Source: Candidatus Saccharimonadota bacterium (lineage in GTDB: Bacteria; Patescibacteriota; Saccharimonadia; Saccharimonadales; Saccharimonadaceae). Taken from it: a stretch of 64,000 nt of DNA. The notes under the pieces were generated by a model. That model was not told the DNA's origin. It did not search any database and saw nothing but the letters and a program-made list of their open reading frames with translations. The translations under genes were made by a program, and so were the position numbers. Below are positions 43,714 to 51,461 of this stretch, piece after piece; the first letter of the stretch is position 1, and each line of letters opens with the position of its first letter. The DNA lies in NCBI GenBank assembly GCA_017406405.1, contig JAFQYO010000014.1, positions 21,388 to 85,387 of the forward strand. The letters run 5' to 3'.

Positions 43714-44637
43714 TCAAATCCCTTTGATTGTTATTTTCGTAATCTCCGCCGATTTAAGAAAGTTTAGATATTGAAGCGGTTTTAGCGCTGTCGCGGTCAC
43801 TCCAGAAAGCCCAGAAGTTACGATTAGCCTTGCTCGATTTGGCAATATCTCCATTCCGCGGATTTGTTCTCGCGGGAAAAAGCCTTTCGTAGGCGCGATT
43901 AGGCCTCCGTGCAAGCCGAACTTATCGACGATAGCGTCCACCCCTCTCGGAACGCAACCTCCGTGTGTATGCCCAAAAGAAAAAGCCTCAAATCCTCGGA
44001 GTTCTTTCATTTTTACCAGCTCATGAATCGGCGCATGCGAAAAAAACCAATTAAACTTTCCAGGCTTCGTTTCGAGTTTTCCTGTTTCGGCAAGTTTTTT
44101 CAACTTTTTTCTCATTTCTTGATAGTTTTCTCCTGTTTTTCCGTCTTTCTCAAAACAAACTTTGTCCTGAAAGAAACCAAACACTCGCAAATCGCCGAGC
44201 GTAAACCACTCGTCTTTTAATAATTTCACTCCAGTTTCTTTGAAAATAGCTTCCCATTTCTCGAATGTTCCTTCCGGTATAATAGGTTTTTCCGATCTGG
44301 TTCGGTTTTTCCGTGTTGAAATAAACAGGTCGTGGTTCCCAAACACAGTCACAGTCGGCGCCAATTCGGAAAGAAACTTCAAAACTTGTTTAGTTTTTCG
44401 GAAGTATTTCGGCTCGTCTAAAAATTCTGGCGAATCTATCAAATCGCCTTGAAGAAGGATAACATCAGGTTTAATTTTTTTAAGCCCAGTTTTTAAAAAC
44501 CCGATTTGTTTTTCTGAAGTTATTGGTCCGATATGTAAATCTCCGACAAGAGCAACAACCATTTCGTCACTTCTATCATCTAAAAAAGGAATCGTATATT
44601 CTTTTATCTTTAAACTGCTAGGGTCTTTAAAACTCAT
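43714..44637 (-). CDS. Calcineurin-like metallophosphoesterase (YkuE/YaeI type)
   Basis: 307 residues. The dimetal motifs are in order: 'VGDLHIG' (D-x-H), 'LLQGDLID' (GD), 'VFGNHDLF' (GNHD), 'FFSHAPIHE' and 'SFGHTHGGC' (GHTH). Enzymes of this group hydrolyse phosphodiesters such as UDP-diacylglucosamine or phosphatidyl headgroups near the membrane. There is no clear signal peptide, though a C-terminal hydrophobic stretch exists. The substrate is unknown. Ends in TGA, rare here. A minus-strand TAGAAT ends 7 nt before the ATG, suggesting a leaderless mRNA. Divergent from the next gene. Confidence 0.88.
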   Translation of the reverse strand: MSFKDPSSLKIKEYTIPFLDDRSDEMVVALVGDLHIGPITSEKQIGFLKTGLKKIKPDVILLQGDLIDSPEFLDEPKYFRKTKQVLKFLSELAPTVTVFGNHDLFISTRKNRTRSEKPIIPEGTFEKWEAIFKETGVKLLKDEWFTLGDLRVFGFFQDKVCFEKDGKTGENYQEMRKKLKKLAETGKLETKPGKFNWFFSHAPIHELVKMKELRGFEAFSFGHTHGGCVPRGVDAIVDKFGLHGGLIAPTKGFFPREQIRGMEILPNRARLIVTSGLSGVTATALKPLQYLNFLKSAEITKITIKGI

Positions 44638-44671
44638 AATTGTTATTCTATCATATTCATTCGGCTTATGT

Positions 44672-44677
44672 TATACT
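44672..44677 (+). promoter_or_regulatory. Leaderless promoter -10, beta-helix protein
   Basis: TATACT ending 6 nt before the ATG at 44684. Confidence 0.65.
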
Positions 44678-44683
44678 AAATAT

Positions 44684-45841
44684 ATGGAAAAAGTACCTAA
44701 GTCTCTCCCAAATGTTAAAAAAACCGATGAAACCTCGACCGACGAATTTAAGGAAAATTCCTCTGAAACTCGCTCGGAAAAAGCCCGCTTGGCTTGGATT
44801 GTTGTTCTTGCGTTTCTGCTTCTTGCTTCGTTTGGCGTGATTATCTGGCTTATCTTCTCCGGACGCGCAGACCAGAAAATTCATGGAGACAACCTCAGTA
44901 TCTTCATGTCCGAGAAGTCTCCGGAAGATTCAGAAGACGACTCTTCGGAAATCGACCGAGGAATCGTCGTGAACGATACAGAAATCGACCTCACGAATTA
45001 CGATTCAAACATAACCATCACCGCCTCCGGCGAACATGTTTTGACCGGGATTTTAAATTATTCCGTTTTAGTTGATTCTGACGGGCCTGTGAGCCTAGCT
45101 TTAAACGGCGTGACTATTTCGAGCTCCGAAACCGCCGCAATTATCAACTTCTCCGAAAACCCTCTTGAAGTTATCCTCGCAGAAAACTCAACAAACACCA
45201 TTACCGACGGCGGAGACAGCGCCTATAACAGCGCTCTCTTTTCTAACGGCCCGCTCGCAATTAGCGCTCGGGGTGACGAAAAAACTCTCGGAAGTCTTAT
45301 CGTCTCCGGTCGTCAAGCCGACGGCGAGGGAATCGCGACAAAGAACGCTGATTTAACTATAAAATCCGGAAAAATCATGATTAACTCAAATAGCGTTGGC
45401 TTAACCGCCGGCGGCGATAACGGGACGGTCGTTGTCGAGAGTGGAATTCTCTGGGTTAAAGCTGGCGGCGAAGGAATTTTTGCAAACAAGTCCATAAAAA
45501 TCAACGGCGGAAATCTCCTCATTATGAGCACCGCTAAGGAATACTCTGCTTTAGATTCCGACGAAAGTATTATAAACGGCGGGAATGTTGTAGCTCTCGC
45601 CTTTGATACTTCTGAAGTTTCGACTGAGTCTTCGGCCCAGAAATCTCTTTCTGTAGAACTGACCGAAACTGTCCCTGCGGGCTCGACTGTCTATGTTAAA
45701 AACCTAAGCACGAATAAGGTCGTAAACTTCAAAACCGAAACCGAATTCCGAACGCTTGTCTTTAGTACTTCGTCGGTTGAAACAGGCGATTATGAAATTT
45801 CTATAGACGGTCGCACAATTGGAACAGGCGTAGTAAAATAG
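44684..45841 (+). CDS. Membrane-anchored carbohydrate-binding beta-helix protein (Cthe_2159-like)
   Basis: 385 residues: a charged cytoplasmic lead, one membrane helix (about 37-60), then a repetitive right-handed beta-helix-like region with Asn/Gly/Ser turns ('TITASGEHVLTGIL', 'LTIKSGKIMINSNSVGLTAG', 'ESGILWVKAGGEGIFANKS', 'IKINGGNLLIMST'). This matches the Cthe_2159/DUF4353 type of carbohydrate-binding domain known to bind acidic polysaccharide. It is probably displayed on the cell surface and could bind host or matrix glycans. The 45846 gene begins 4 bp after its stop, suggesting an operon. Confidence 0.8.
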   Translation: MEKVPKSLPNVKKTDETSTDEFKENSSETRSEKARLAWIVVLAFLLLASFGVIIWLIFSGRADQKIHGDNLSIFMSEKSPEDSEDDSSEIDRGIVVNDTEIDLTNYDSNITITASGEHVLTGILNYSVLVDSDGPVSLALNGVTISSSETAAIINFSENPLEVILAENSTNTITDGGDSAYNSALFSNGPLAISARGDEKTLGSLIVSGRQADGEGIATKNADLTIKSGKIMINSNSVGLTAGGDNGTVVVESGILWVKAGGEGIFANKSIKINGGNLLIMSTAKEYSALDSDESIINGGNVVALAFDTSEVSTESSAQKSLSVELTETVPAGSTVYVKNLSTNKVVNFKTETEFRTLVFSTSSVETGDYEISIDGRTIGTGVVK

Positions 45842-45845
45842 TCTC

Positions 45846-46493
45846 ATGAGAGAAAAACTCGCTAGATTGTTTGATGAGTTTGGTTTGGCCTTGCGCGGGC
45901 TTTTGCTCGCAACGCGAAAAAAATGTTTTTGGTTTCCTTTTATTGTTACATTTGTCATCTTCGGAACTTTGATAAACTTACTCTCGAACGGTTTTTCTTC
46001 GTTCAGTCTCATTTTCGCTAATTTAAAATCGGGAGAAATCCTAGGCGCTCTTAATATTCTTAAGACTGCTTTTTTGGGAATTTTCGGAGTGAACAAATCT
46101 TTTTCCGACTGGGCGCTTAATTTCGTCTTGATTCTATTCCAATCAATATTAGTCGCACTTGTCTTTTTTGTCATAAAAAATCAACCAAATAAGAAAAAAG
46201 ACAAATCTTCTGATTCTGGGCTCGAATCCTCGGCTATCGTCGCCGGTCTTGCTGTTCTTGGTTCTGGCTGTCCGACATGCGGGACGACTTTACTCGCGCC
46301 AATTCTCGGGACTCTCGCTTCCGGTGCAACCGGAGCCGTCTCGTTCGCCGGAAAACTGTCCATGATTTTAAATATCCTCGCGATTATCCTCGCGATTTTT
46401 GTGTTTAGAAAACTTGGCTTGACGACTTATGCTATAATCAAAAGTGAAAAATACATGAAGAAAAAGACGAAAGAAAATGAAAAGGATAATTAG
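45846..46493 (+). CDS. Polytopic membrane protein with CPTC motif, putative thiol redox partner
   Basis: 215 residues with about five hydrophobic segments. 'VLGSGCPTCGTTLLAPILG' puts a C-P-T-C pair at a membrane-embedded Gly-rich loop, reminiscent of, but not homologous by eye to, CcdA/DsbD- or VKOR-type redox proteins. The start is 4 bp after the beta-helix gene, and its 3' end overlaps the DsbA-like gene by 17 bp. The pairing suggests electron transfer for periplasmic disulfide chemistry; this is inference. Confidence 0.7.
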   Translation: MREKLARLFDEFGLALRGLLLATRKKCFWFPFIVTFVIFGTLINLLSNGFSSFSLIFANLKSGEILGALNILKTAFLGIFGVNKSFSDWALNFVLILFQSILVALVFFVIKNQPNKKKDKSSDSGLESSAIVAGLAVLGSGCPTCGTTLLAPILGTLASGATGAVSFAGKLSMILNILAIILAIFVFRKLGLTTYAIIKSEKYMKKKTKENEKDN

Positions 46494-47166
46494 AATCGCT
46501 GTCCTCGTTGGGGTGTTCGGGCTAATTCTCTTAGCGCTTATCACGAGCTCGATTAAGGAGCCTAACCTCGGCGAAGCTGTCTGGAACAATTCTATGACTC
46601 TCGGCGACGCAGAAACCGCCGTCCGTCACTACGTCGTATATACCGACTTAATGTGCCCATATTGTAACTATTACGGAAAAACCATCGCCGAAAACGACGA
46701 AGAGTTTAAGACCTATCTTTCTGAACATAAAATTCTTTACGAAGTCCGTGTGACCGATATGCTTTACGAAGGTTCCGGTATCGAACAGTCCCGTCCTGCC
46801 GCCGAAGCCGCATATTGTGCCTCAAAAGAAAACAAATTCTGGGACTATTACCACCTTGCTCTCGAGTCGATTTTTTCAGATTATTACGAAAAAGGCTTCG
46901 GCTATTCAAAAACCGCCCCGAAAATAACCGACATGACCGACGACTATTGGGAAAAAATCGGCGAAAAAATTGGTCTTGGTGAAAGTTTCAAACAATGCTT
47001 CGAAAACCACGAATCCGTTTCGGAAATCTTAGAAAACACCTATAACGCCTCTTCTTCAGCGGTGGGTCTTCCGTATTTTGTCTTTGGGCGCTACGCAACC
47101 GGTGGTTTCGACAATTCTTGGGGTTGGAGCGAAGTTAAACAAATGCTAAACGCCGGCCTTAAATAA
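46477..47166 (+). CDS. DsbA-family thioredoxin-fold oxidoreductase
   Basis: 229 residues with an N-terminal hydrophobic signal/anchor (about 5-25). The thioredoxin-like core has 'VVYTDLMCPYCNYYGKTI' with the active-site CPYC at 60-63, and a late cis-proline loop 'AVGLPYFVFG'. CPYC is the classical DsbA-type or glutaredoxin-type pair. Likely makes disulfides in secreted proteins, of which this window encodes several with paired Cys. Overlaps the CPTC membrane gene by 17 bp; convergent with hisS with an 8-bp 3' overlap. Confidence 0.87.
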   Translation: MKRIIRIAVLVGVFGLILLALITSSIKEPNLGEAVWNNSMTLGDAETAVRHYVVYTDLMCPYCNYYGKTIAENDEEFKTYLSEHKILYEVRVTDMLYEGSGIEQSRPAAEAAYCASKENKFWDYYHLALESIFSDYYEKGFGYSKTAPKITDMTDDYWEKIGEKIGLGESFKQCFENHESVSEILENTYNASSSAVGLPYFVFGRYATGGFDNSWGWSEVKQMLNAGLK

Positions 47167-48457
47167 CCGAAAGTTCCGTTTCCTCGCCTGTTGAAAAATC
47201 TTTTTTCATGATTTTCCCGGATTTTAGCTCGTTTTCTCCGAGAACGATTCCAAACTTCGCAACTTTTGCCGCGTATTTTAGTTTGTCAACAAATTTCTTA
47301 TCACTCAAAACTAAATCAACAGAATTTCCTGTCTTGCGAAGCTTTTCCGCAAACTGGAAACTCGCCTCCCGCGCTTCCTCGTCAACCGGAATAATTGCAA
47401 AATCGACAGGTTTTTTTGCCTCCGGTTCAACGAGTTGTAAATCCCTTAAGACAGAAAACAGTCTTGTCAGCCCAATCGAACCACCGACGCCAGGGAACTT
47501 CTGGTCGGAATATAATTCGGTCAAATTTTCATATCGTCCGCCCGAACAAATCGAACCGATTTTGTCGTATTCTGGAAGAATCGTCTCGAAAACCGTCCCA
47601 GTATAATAATCTAGGCCTCGAACTATTTTCATATCGGCGATTACTTTTTCGGAAGACAATTGGGTTTCTAACAATCCTAAAACGCGCGAAAGTTCATCAA
47701 CTCCCTCGTTAAACTTCTGGTTTTCGAACATAAAGGCGCGTAGTTTTTCCTCGACCCTGTTTTTGTCGCCAGAAATCTCAATAAAATCCAACAATCTCTC
47801 AATTTTCTCTTCACCAATTTCGAGCGCAACTAGCTTTTCTCGAGTCTTTTCAGCTGGAACTTTCTCGGCGTGGTCGATAATAGAAAAAATCTCGTTCGAA
47901 ACTTCTTGGAGGTTCATCTCCTCAATAAATCCTCCTAAAATTTTCCGATTAGAAACACGAACGAGAACCTTCTCGAGCCCCATCTTCCCAAGTGCTTCAA
48001 CCAATGTCAAAATCACATCTATGTCGTATTCAATCGCAAGCTCATTTCTCCCGACGACATCAATATCAAGTTGATAAAACTCGCGGAATCGCCCCTTCTG
48101 CGCTCGCTCGCCTCGATAATTTTTTCCAGTTTGCGTGACGCGAAAAGGGAAAGAAAGGTCTGATTCGTGTTCGGTCACATATCGCGCAAGCGGCACAGTA
48201 TGGTCGAACCGAAGCGCCTGGTCAGCCGACTCCGTCGTTTCTTCCGTTTTTATCACTTTATAAATCTGTTTTTCGGTTTCTCCGCCCGCTTTTGCAAATA
48301 ATATCTCTTCACGCTCAATCGTCGGAGTCTCAATCGCTAAAAATCCATGTCGATGAAAAACTTCCTCGACTTCTCTTTTATATTTATTAAAAACGGCTTG
48401 CTCGTTCGGCAAGAGCTCGAGCATTCCAGAGATTGGGGAGGTGTTCATCTTTTTCAT
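47159..48457 (-). CDS. hisS: Histidyl-tRNA synthetase
   Basis: Charges tRNA-His. 432 residues from ATG 48457. 'SGMLELLPNEQAVFNKYK' at the start, motif 2 'FRVTQTGKNYRGERAQKGR', the His-specific 'RGLDYYTGTVFE' and motif 3 'GVGGSIGLTRL', then the anticodon-binding domain from 'VDFAIIPVDEEAREA'. The start was chosen because a minus-strand TATAAT ends 6 nt upstream of 48457; the frame also opens at 48475. Its 3' end overlaps the DsbA-like gene by 8 bp, tail to tail. Confidence 0.96.
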   Translation of the reverse strand: MKKMNTSPISGMLELLPNEQAVFNKYKREVEEVFHRHGFLAIETPTIEREEILFAKAGGETEKQIYKVIKTEETTESADQALRFDHTVPLARYVTEHESDLSFPFRVTQTGKNYRGERAQKGRFREFYQLDIDVVGRNELAIEYDIDVILTLVEALGKMGLEKVLVRVSNRKILGGFIEEMNLQEVSNEIFSIIDHAEKVPAEKTREKLVALEIGEEKIERLLDFIEISGDKNRVEEKLRAFMFENQKFNEGVDELSRVLGLLETQLSSEKVIADMKIVRGLDYYTGTVFETILPEYDKIGSICSGGRYENLTELYSDQKFPGVGGSIGLTRLFSVLRDLQLVEPEAKKPVDFAIIPVDEEAREASFQFAEKLRKTGNSVDLVLSDKKFVDKLKYAAKVAKFGIVLGENELKSGKIMKKDFSTGEETELSVI

Positions 48458-48463
48458 ACTTTT

Positions 48464-48469
48464 ATTATA
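48464..48469 (-). promoter_or_regulatory. Leaderless promoter -10, hisS
   Basis: TG-T-TATAAT on the minus strand, 6 nt before the ATG at 48457. Confidence 0.75.
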
Positions 48470-48482
48470 ACACAACCTGTGG

Positions 48483-48488
48483 TATAAT
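48483..48488 (+). promoter_or_regulatory. Promoter -10 of tRNA-Phe
   Basis: TG-G-TATAAT, 13 nt before the tRNA. Confidence 0.65.
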
Positions 48489-48500
48489 AAACAACAGGTT

Positions 48501-48576
48501 GGCTCTGTAGCTCAGTTGGTAGAGCAGAGGCCTGAAGAGCCTTGTGTCACTGGTTCAAGTCCAGTCGGAGCCACCA
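48501..48576 (+). tRNA. tRNA-Phe (anticodon GAA)
   Basis: Acceptor GGCTCTG/CGGAGCC, anticodon arm GAGGC-CTGAAGA-GCCTT, T-arm ACTGG-TTCAAGT-CCAGT, encoded CCA. 76 nt. Confidence 0.95.
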
Positions 48577-48582
48577 CAAAAA

Positions 48583-48608
48583 GAAACCTCGAAGAGGTTT
48601 ATTTTTAT
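48583..48608 (+). terminator. Terminator of tRNA-Phe
   Basis: AAACCTC-GAA-GAGGTTT followed by ATTTTT. Confidence 0.85.
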
Positions 48609-48617
48609 GAGCTCAAG

Positions 48618-48665
48618 AAAAATCCCCCTAGAACTAGGGGGATACTTTTTCCCGAAAAAGTATCA
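48618..48665 (-). terminator. Terminator of hppA
   Basis: ATCCCCCTAG-aa-CTAGGGGGAT, with a T-run on the minus strand (ATTTTTC), next to a second palindrome ATACTTTTT/AAAAAGTAT. Also usable from the plus side. Confidence 0.82.
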
Positions 48666-48694
48666 AACCTTTTTACGGGCCGTAGTGAGAGGAG

Positions 48695-50863
48695 TTAAAA
48701 CTTAAACAGGGAATAATTGATGAAAATCGGTGCGAGCGTATTTGCGGCTGTTGACATCATTTTAATAAAGATATCAAGCGCAACGCCAATCACGTCTTTT
48801 CTTGTGTCACCAATCGTATCCCCATCAACAACTGTTTTGTGGATATCGACATATTCTTTGCTTGCTTCGTCGATTTCTCCTAATGATGCTTTGGCTTCCC
48901 AGTACTTCTTCGCGTTGTCAAACGCGCCGCCGGAGTTGCCGTTAAAAATTGCTTGATAAACCGCGGCAACGGTTGCCCCGATTAAGAGTCCAGCTACAAA
49001 TCCGAACCCAAAAACGATTCCGCCGAAGAAAACTGCCACAATCGCAATAATCGGCGGCGGCACCATTCTCGCAATAGCGTTCTCGGTCCCCTCTTTAACT
49101 AACGCTCGATAATCAGTGTCTTGAAGAGCTTTGGCTCCAGATACTACATCAGGAGTCATTAGCTTATCTCCGTGGTCGGCCATCTTTGCGGCCGACATAA
49201 TCGTATCCGCTCCTAACATCCCGGAAAATTTACCAATTAGGCCTCCCCCGAGAATCATTCCGGCCAGAATCGCCGGTAGGGCCGACAGATTAAAACTAAT
49301 CACAGCCACGCCTACAAACATCACTCCGATATATGCCAAAATCAACGAAGAGGTTGTTTGAGCGGCCGAGCCAATCGCGAACCCTTTGCCCATAGCGGCA
49401 GTCGTATTTCCTGTCGCGTCAAGTTTGTCAGTTATGATTCTTACTTTCGGGTCGAGATGTGCCGCTTCGGCAATCCCTCCAGCGTTGTCCGCAATCGGTC
49501 CGAAGGCATCGATTGATACCATCGCTCCTACAAAGGACAACATTCCGAGTCCAGAAATCGCTACACCATAGATTCCTGCTACAACTAACGATGCGACCGT
49601 CGAAAGCACAATCGCAAGTGTTATCCAAAACACCGAGTTCGAACCTAAGGCATCGCCTAAGGTAACCAAAAACGGCGTCCCCTCCGGGGCTATCTTTGCT
49701 AGTTTTTGAGTCGGTTTTCGAGTATCGCTTGTATAATACTCCGTAATTTTTCCGACCGCAATCCCGCTTCCTATCCCAAAAATCGCTGCCATCGCCGGAG
49801 AGAACCACCCCAGTCGAAAACTAGGATAAAGCTCTTTCTTGCTAAACAGCACTAAGGAAATGATAACCGTGATTATTACTGTAATTCCCGCAGAAAAAGA
49901 TGTTGCTAAATCCAAATCCTTAGCAGGTTCTTCGCCAAGTTCGCGTTTGGAAATGAAAAATAGTCCAACTAACGAACCAAGCAGCCCGCCCCCAGCGGCA
50001 AGAATCGGAAACATCACTGTCGCGTCGAAAGTCGCTTTATAATGAAGCGCTTCCGCAACGGTCGTCGTATAAGGTGAATAAGCCGTCATCGCGAGCATAA
50101 TCGAGCCCACAATTGTTGCCACAAAGCTTTCCAAAAGGTCAGAGCAGTTTCCGGCGATATCATTTACGAGGTCGCCGATAAAATCCGCAATCACGTTTGG
50201 AACACGAGGATCGTCTTCTCGGAGGTCATGTCGTTTTTTCCCGAGAATATCGGAAGAAATATCAGCTGATTTTGTAAATATCCCTCCCGCAACACGGTTA
50301 AACATTGCCACAATCGAACACCCAAGCGAATAAGTCGTTAGTCTCGTAATCGAGGCGTTGTTTCCCAGACTTAGCAGAATCCCATCGGCAGGCGAGTCAA
50401 TCTGTACTCCCCCAAACCCGAAGAATACTACTAAAAATCCCAGAAGACCCAGTAAATGTACCGAAAGTCCAGGTACACTTCCGCCGACAAGTGCCGCGTG
50501 TACTGTTTTCCCTACTGATTGTGTCGAGCGCGCAGTTTCTGCGGTTTTTACATTCGCGTAAGTCGCTGCGTTCATGCCAAATACGCAAGCCATGGTTGAC
50601 ATGCAGGCCCCGACGATAAAAGTAAGTCCGCTGGTTTTATCTATAAATAGCGATAACATCCCAGCGACAACCGCGACCACGATTATGATTCGAGTGTATT
50701 CCGTCCACATAAACGTATTCGCGCCACTTCGGACTCGGTCGGCGACCCAGTTCATCTGGTCGGTTCCGTCCGGCATTTTCCGGATTGTGCCATAGTTCTT
50801 GAGTACGAATAACCCCGCTAAAAATATTACGGGATATACTAATAGCAAATAGTTCATATTCAT
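48695..50863 (-). CDS. hppA: Membrane-bound ion-translocating pyrophosphatase
   Basis: Couples pyrophosphate hydrolysis to H+ or Na+ pumping across the membrane. 722 residues with about 16 helices. Motifs are diverged versions of the family's: 'GGIFTKSADISSDILGK' (classical DVGADLVGK), 'EDDPRVPNVIADFIGDLVND', and 'GNTTAAMGKGFAIGSAA'. Ala in 'GNTTAA' (rather than Lys) points to the K+-dependent subtype. Whether it pumps H+ or Na+ is not decided here. GAGGAGGTTC stands before the ATG. With soluble ppa it offers both waste and recovery of pyrophosphate energy. Confidence 0.95.
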   Translation of the reverse strand: MNMNYLLLVYPVIFLAGLFVLKNYGTIRKMPDGTDQMNWVADRVRSGANTFMWTEYTRIIIVVAVVAGMLSLFIDKTSGLTFIVGACMSTMACVFGMNAATYANVKTAETARSTQSVGKTVHAALVGGSVPGLSVHLLGLLGFLVVFFGFGGVQIDSPADGILLSLGNNASITRLTTYSLGCSIVAMFNRVAGGIFTKSADISSDILGKKRHDLREDDPRVPNVIADFIGDLVNDIAGNCSDLLESFVATIVGSIMLAMTAYSPYTTTVAEALHYKATFDATVMFPILAAGGGLLGSLVGLFFISKRELGEEPAKDLDLATSFSAGITVIITVIISLVLFSKKELYPSFRLGWFSPAMAAIFGIGSGIAVGKITEYYTSDTRKPTQKLAKIAPEGTPFLVTLGDALGSNSVFWITLAIVLSTVASLVVAGIYGVAISGLGMLSFVGAMVSIDAFGPIADNAGGIAEAAHLDPKVRIITDKLDATGNTTAAMGKGFAIGSAAQTTSSLILAYIGVMFVGVAVISFNLSALPAILAGMILGGGLIGKFSGMLGADTIMSAAKMADHGDKLMTPDVVSGAKALQDTDYRALVKEGTENAIARMVPPPIIAIVAVFFGGIVFGFGFVAGLLIGATVAAVYQAIFNGNSGGAFDNAKKYWEAKASLGEIDEASKEYVDIHKTVVDGDTIGDTRKDVIGVALDIFIKMMSTAANTLAPIFINYSLFKF

Positions 50864-50950
50864 AAATGAACCTCCTCTCGAATTGTGAAAGAACTCCCAC
50901 TACTGAGGAAAGTTTAACATTTTTCCTATTGTTTCGCCAGCAAAAGCTTT

Positions 50951-51403
50951 TTATTCGTCCGGTTCTAGGAACTCGCGATATTTCGCATTGTTGAACATCG
51001 ACCAATCTGTAAACTTCCTATCCGCATCAACATATATATTATATGCGCATTCTACATTTTTCTCGAGTTCAAACGTATCGCAGTCCTCCCTCCCCGGAAG
51101 AATCCTCACCTGGAACGCTCCGACCGAGTATCCATATTCTCTCCCGTTTTCTTCAAAAACCAAATCAGTATCCCCTTTAGTGTTTACGTCACATTTACTT
51201 TCGGCCTTCATCACAGCGGTTGCAACTTTTATGTCCCAATCATATTTTTCGATTTCGGCAACAACTCTTTCGCAATCGTTCGTCGCTAGTTTTACTTTTC
51301 CGAAATTGAAATCCTTATACCAAGTTTTGTTCACCAAAAGCGTATAACAAGCTAAAAAGCCTAGCCCAAAAACAATCAAAACCAGTATTAACTTTTTTAA
51401 CAT
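50951..51403 (-). CDS. Lytic transglycosylase-like protein (VirB1-like)
   Basis: 150 residues with an N-terminal signal/anchor helix (about 4-24). The rest resembles a small lysozyme/SLT fold: 'DIKVATAVMKAESKCDVN' with the candidate catalytic Glu68, 'GYSVGAFQVRI' (91-101, the G-x-FQ motif) and 'NVECAYNIYVDADRKFTDW'. Four Cys suggest disulfides. Divergent from the VirB6-like gene, a common partnership in type IV secretion where VirB1 opens the cell wall. A TATAAT ends 6 nt before the ATG on the minus strand (leaderless). Confidence 0.78.
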   Translation of the reverse strand: MLKKLILVLIVFGLGFLACYTLLVNKTWYKDFNFGKVKLATNDCERVVAEIEKYDWDIKVATAVMKAESKCDVNTKGDTDLVFEENGREYGYSVGAFQVRILPGREDCDTFELEKNVECAYNIYVDADRKFTDWSMFNNAKYREFLEPDE

Positions 51404-51409
51404 AACTTA

Positions 51410-51415
51410 ATTATA
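51410..51415 (-). promoter_or_regulatory. Leaderless promoter -10, VirB1-like gene
   Basis: TGC-TATAAT on the minus strand, 6 nt before the ATG at 51403. It overlaps the region just upstream of the opposing -35. Confidence 0.75.
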
Positions 51416-51420
51416 GCATA

Positions 51421-51449
51421 TTGACGAACTCTAAAAAACAGAGTATATT
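51421..51449 (+). promoter_or_regulatory. Promoter of the VirB6-like gene
   Basis: TTGACG (51421-51426) - 17 nt - TATATT (51444-51449); AAAGG precedes the ATG at 51462. Confidence 0.7.
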
Positions 51450-51461
51450 TTAATAAAGGTT

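Noticed and set aside
47159..47166. Frameshift at the hisS/DsbA-like 3' overlap
   Set aside because: Both proteins end at their family's normal C-termini; a tail-to-tail overlap of 8 bp is simply compact packing.
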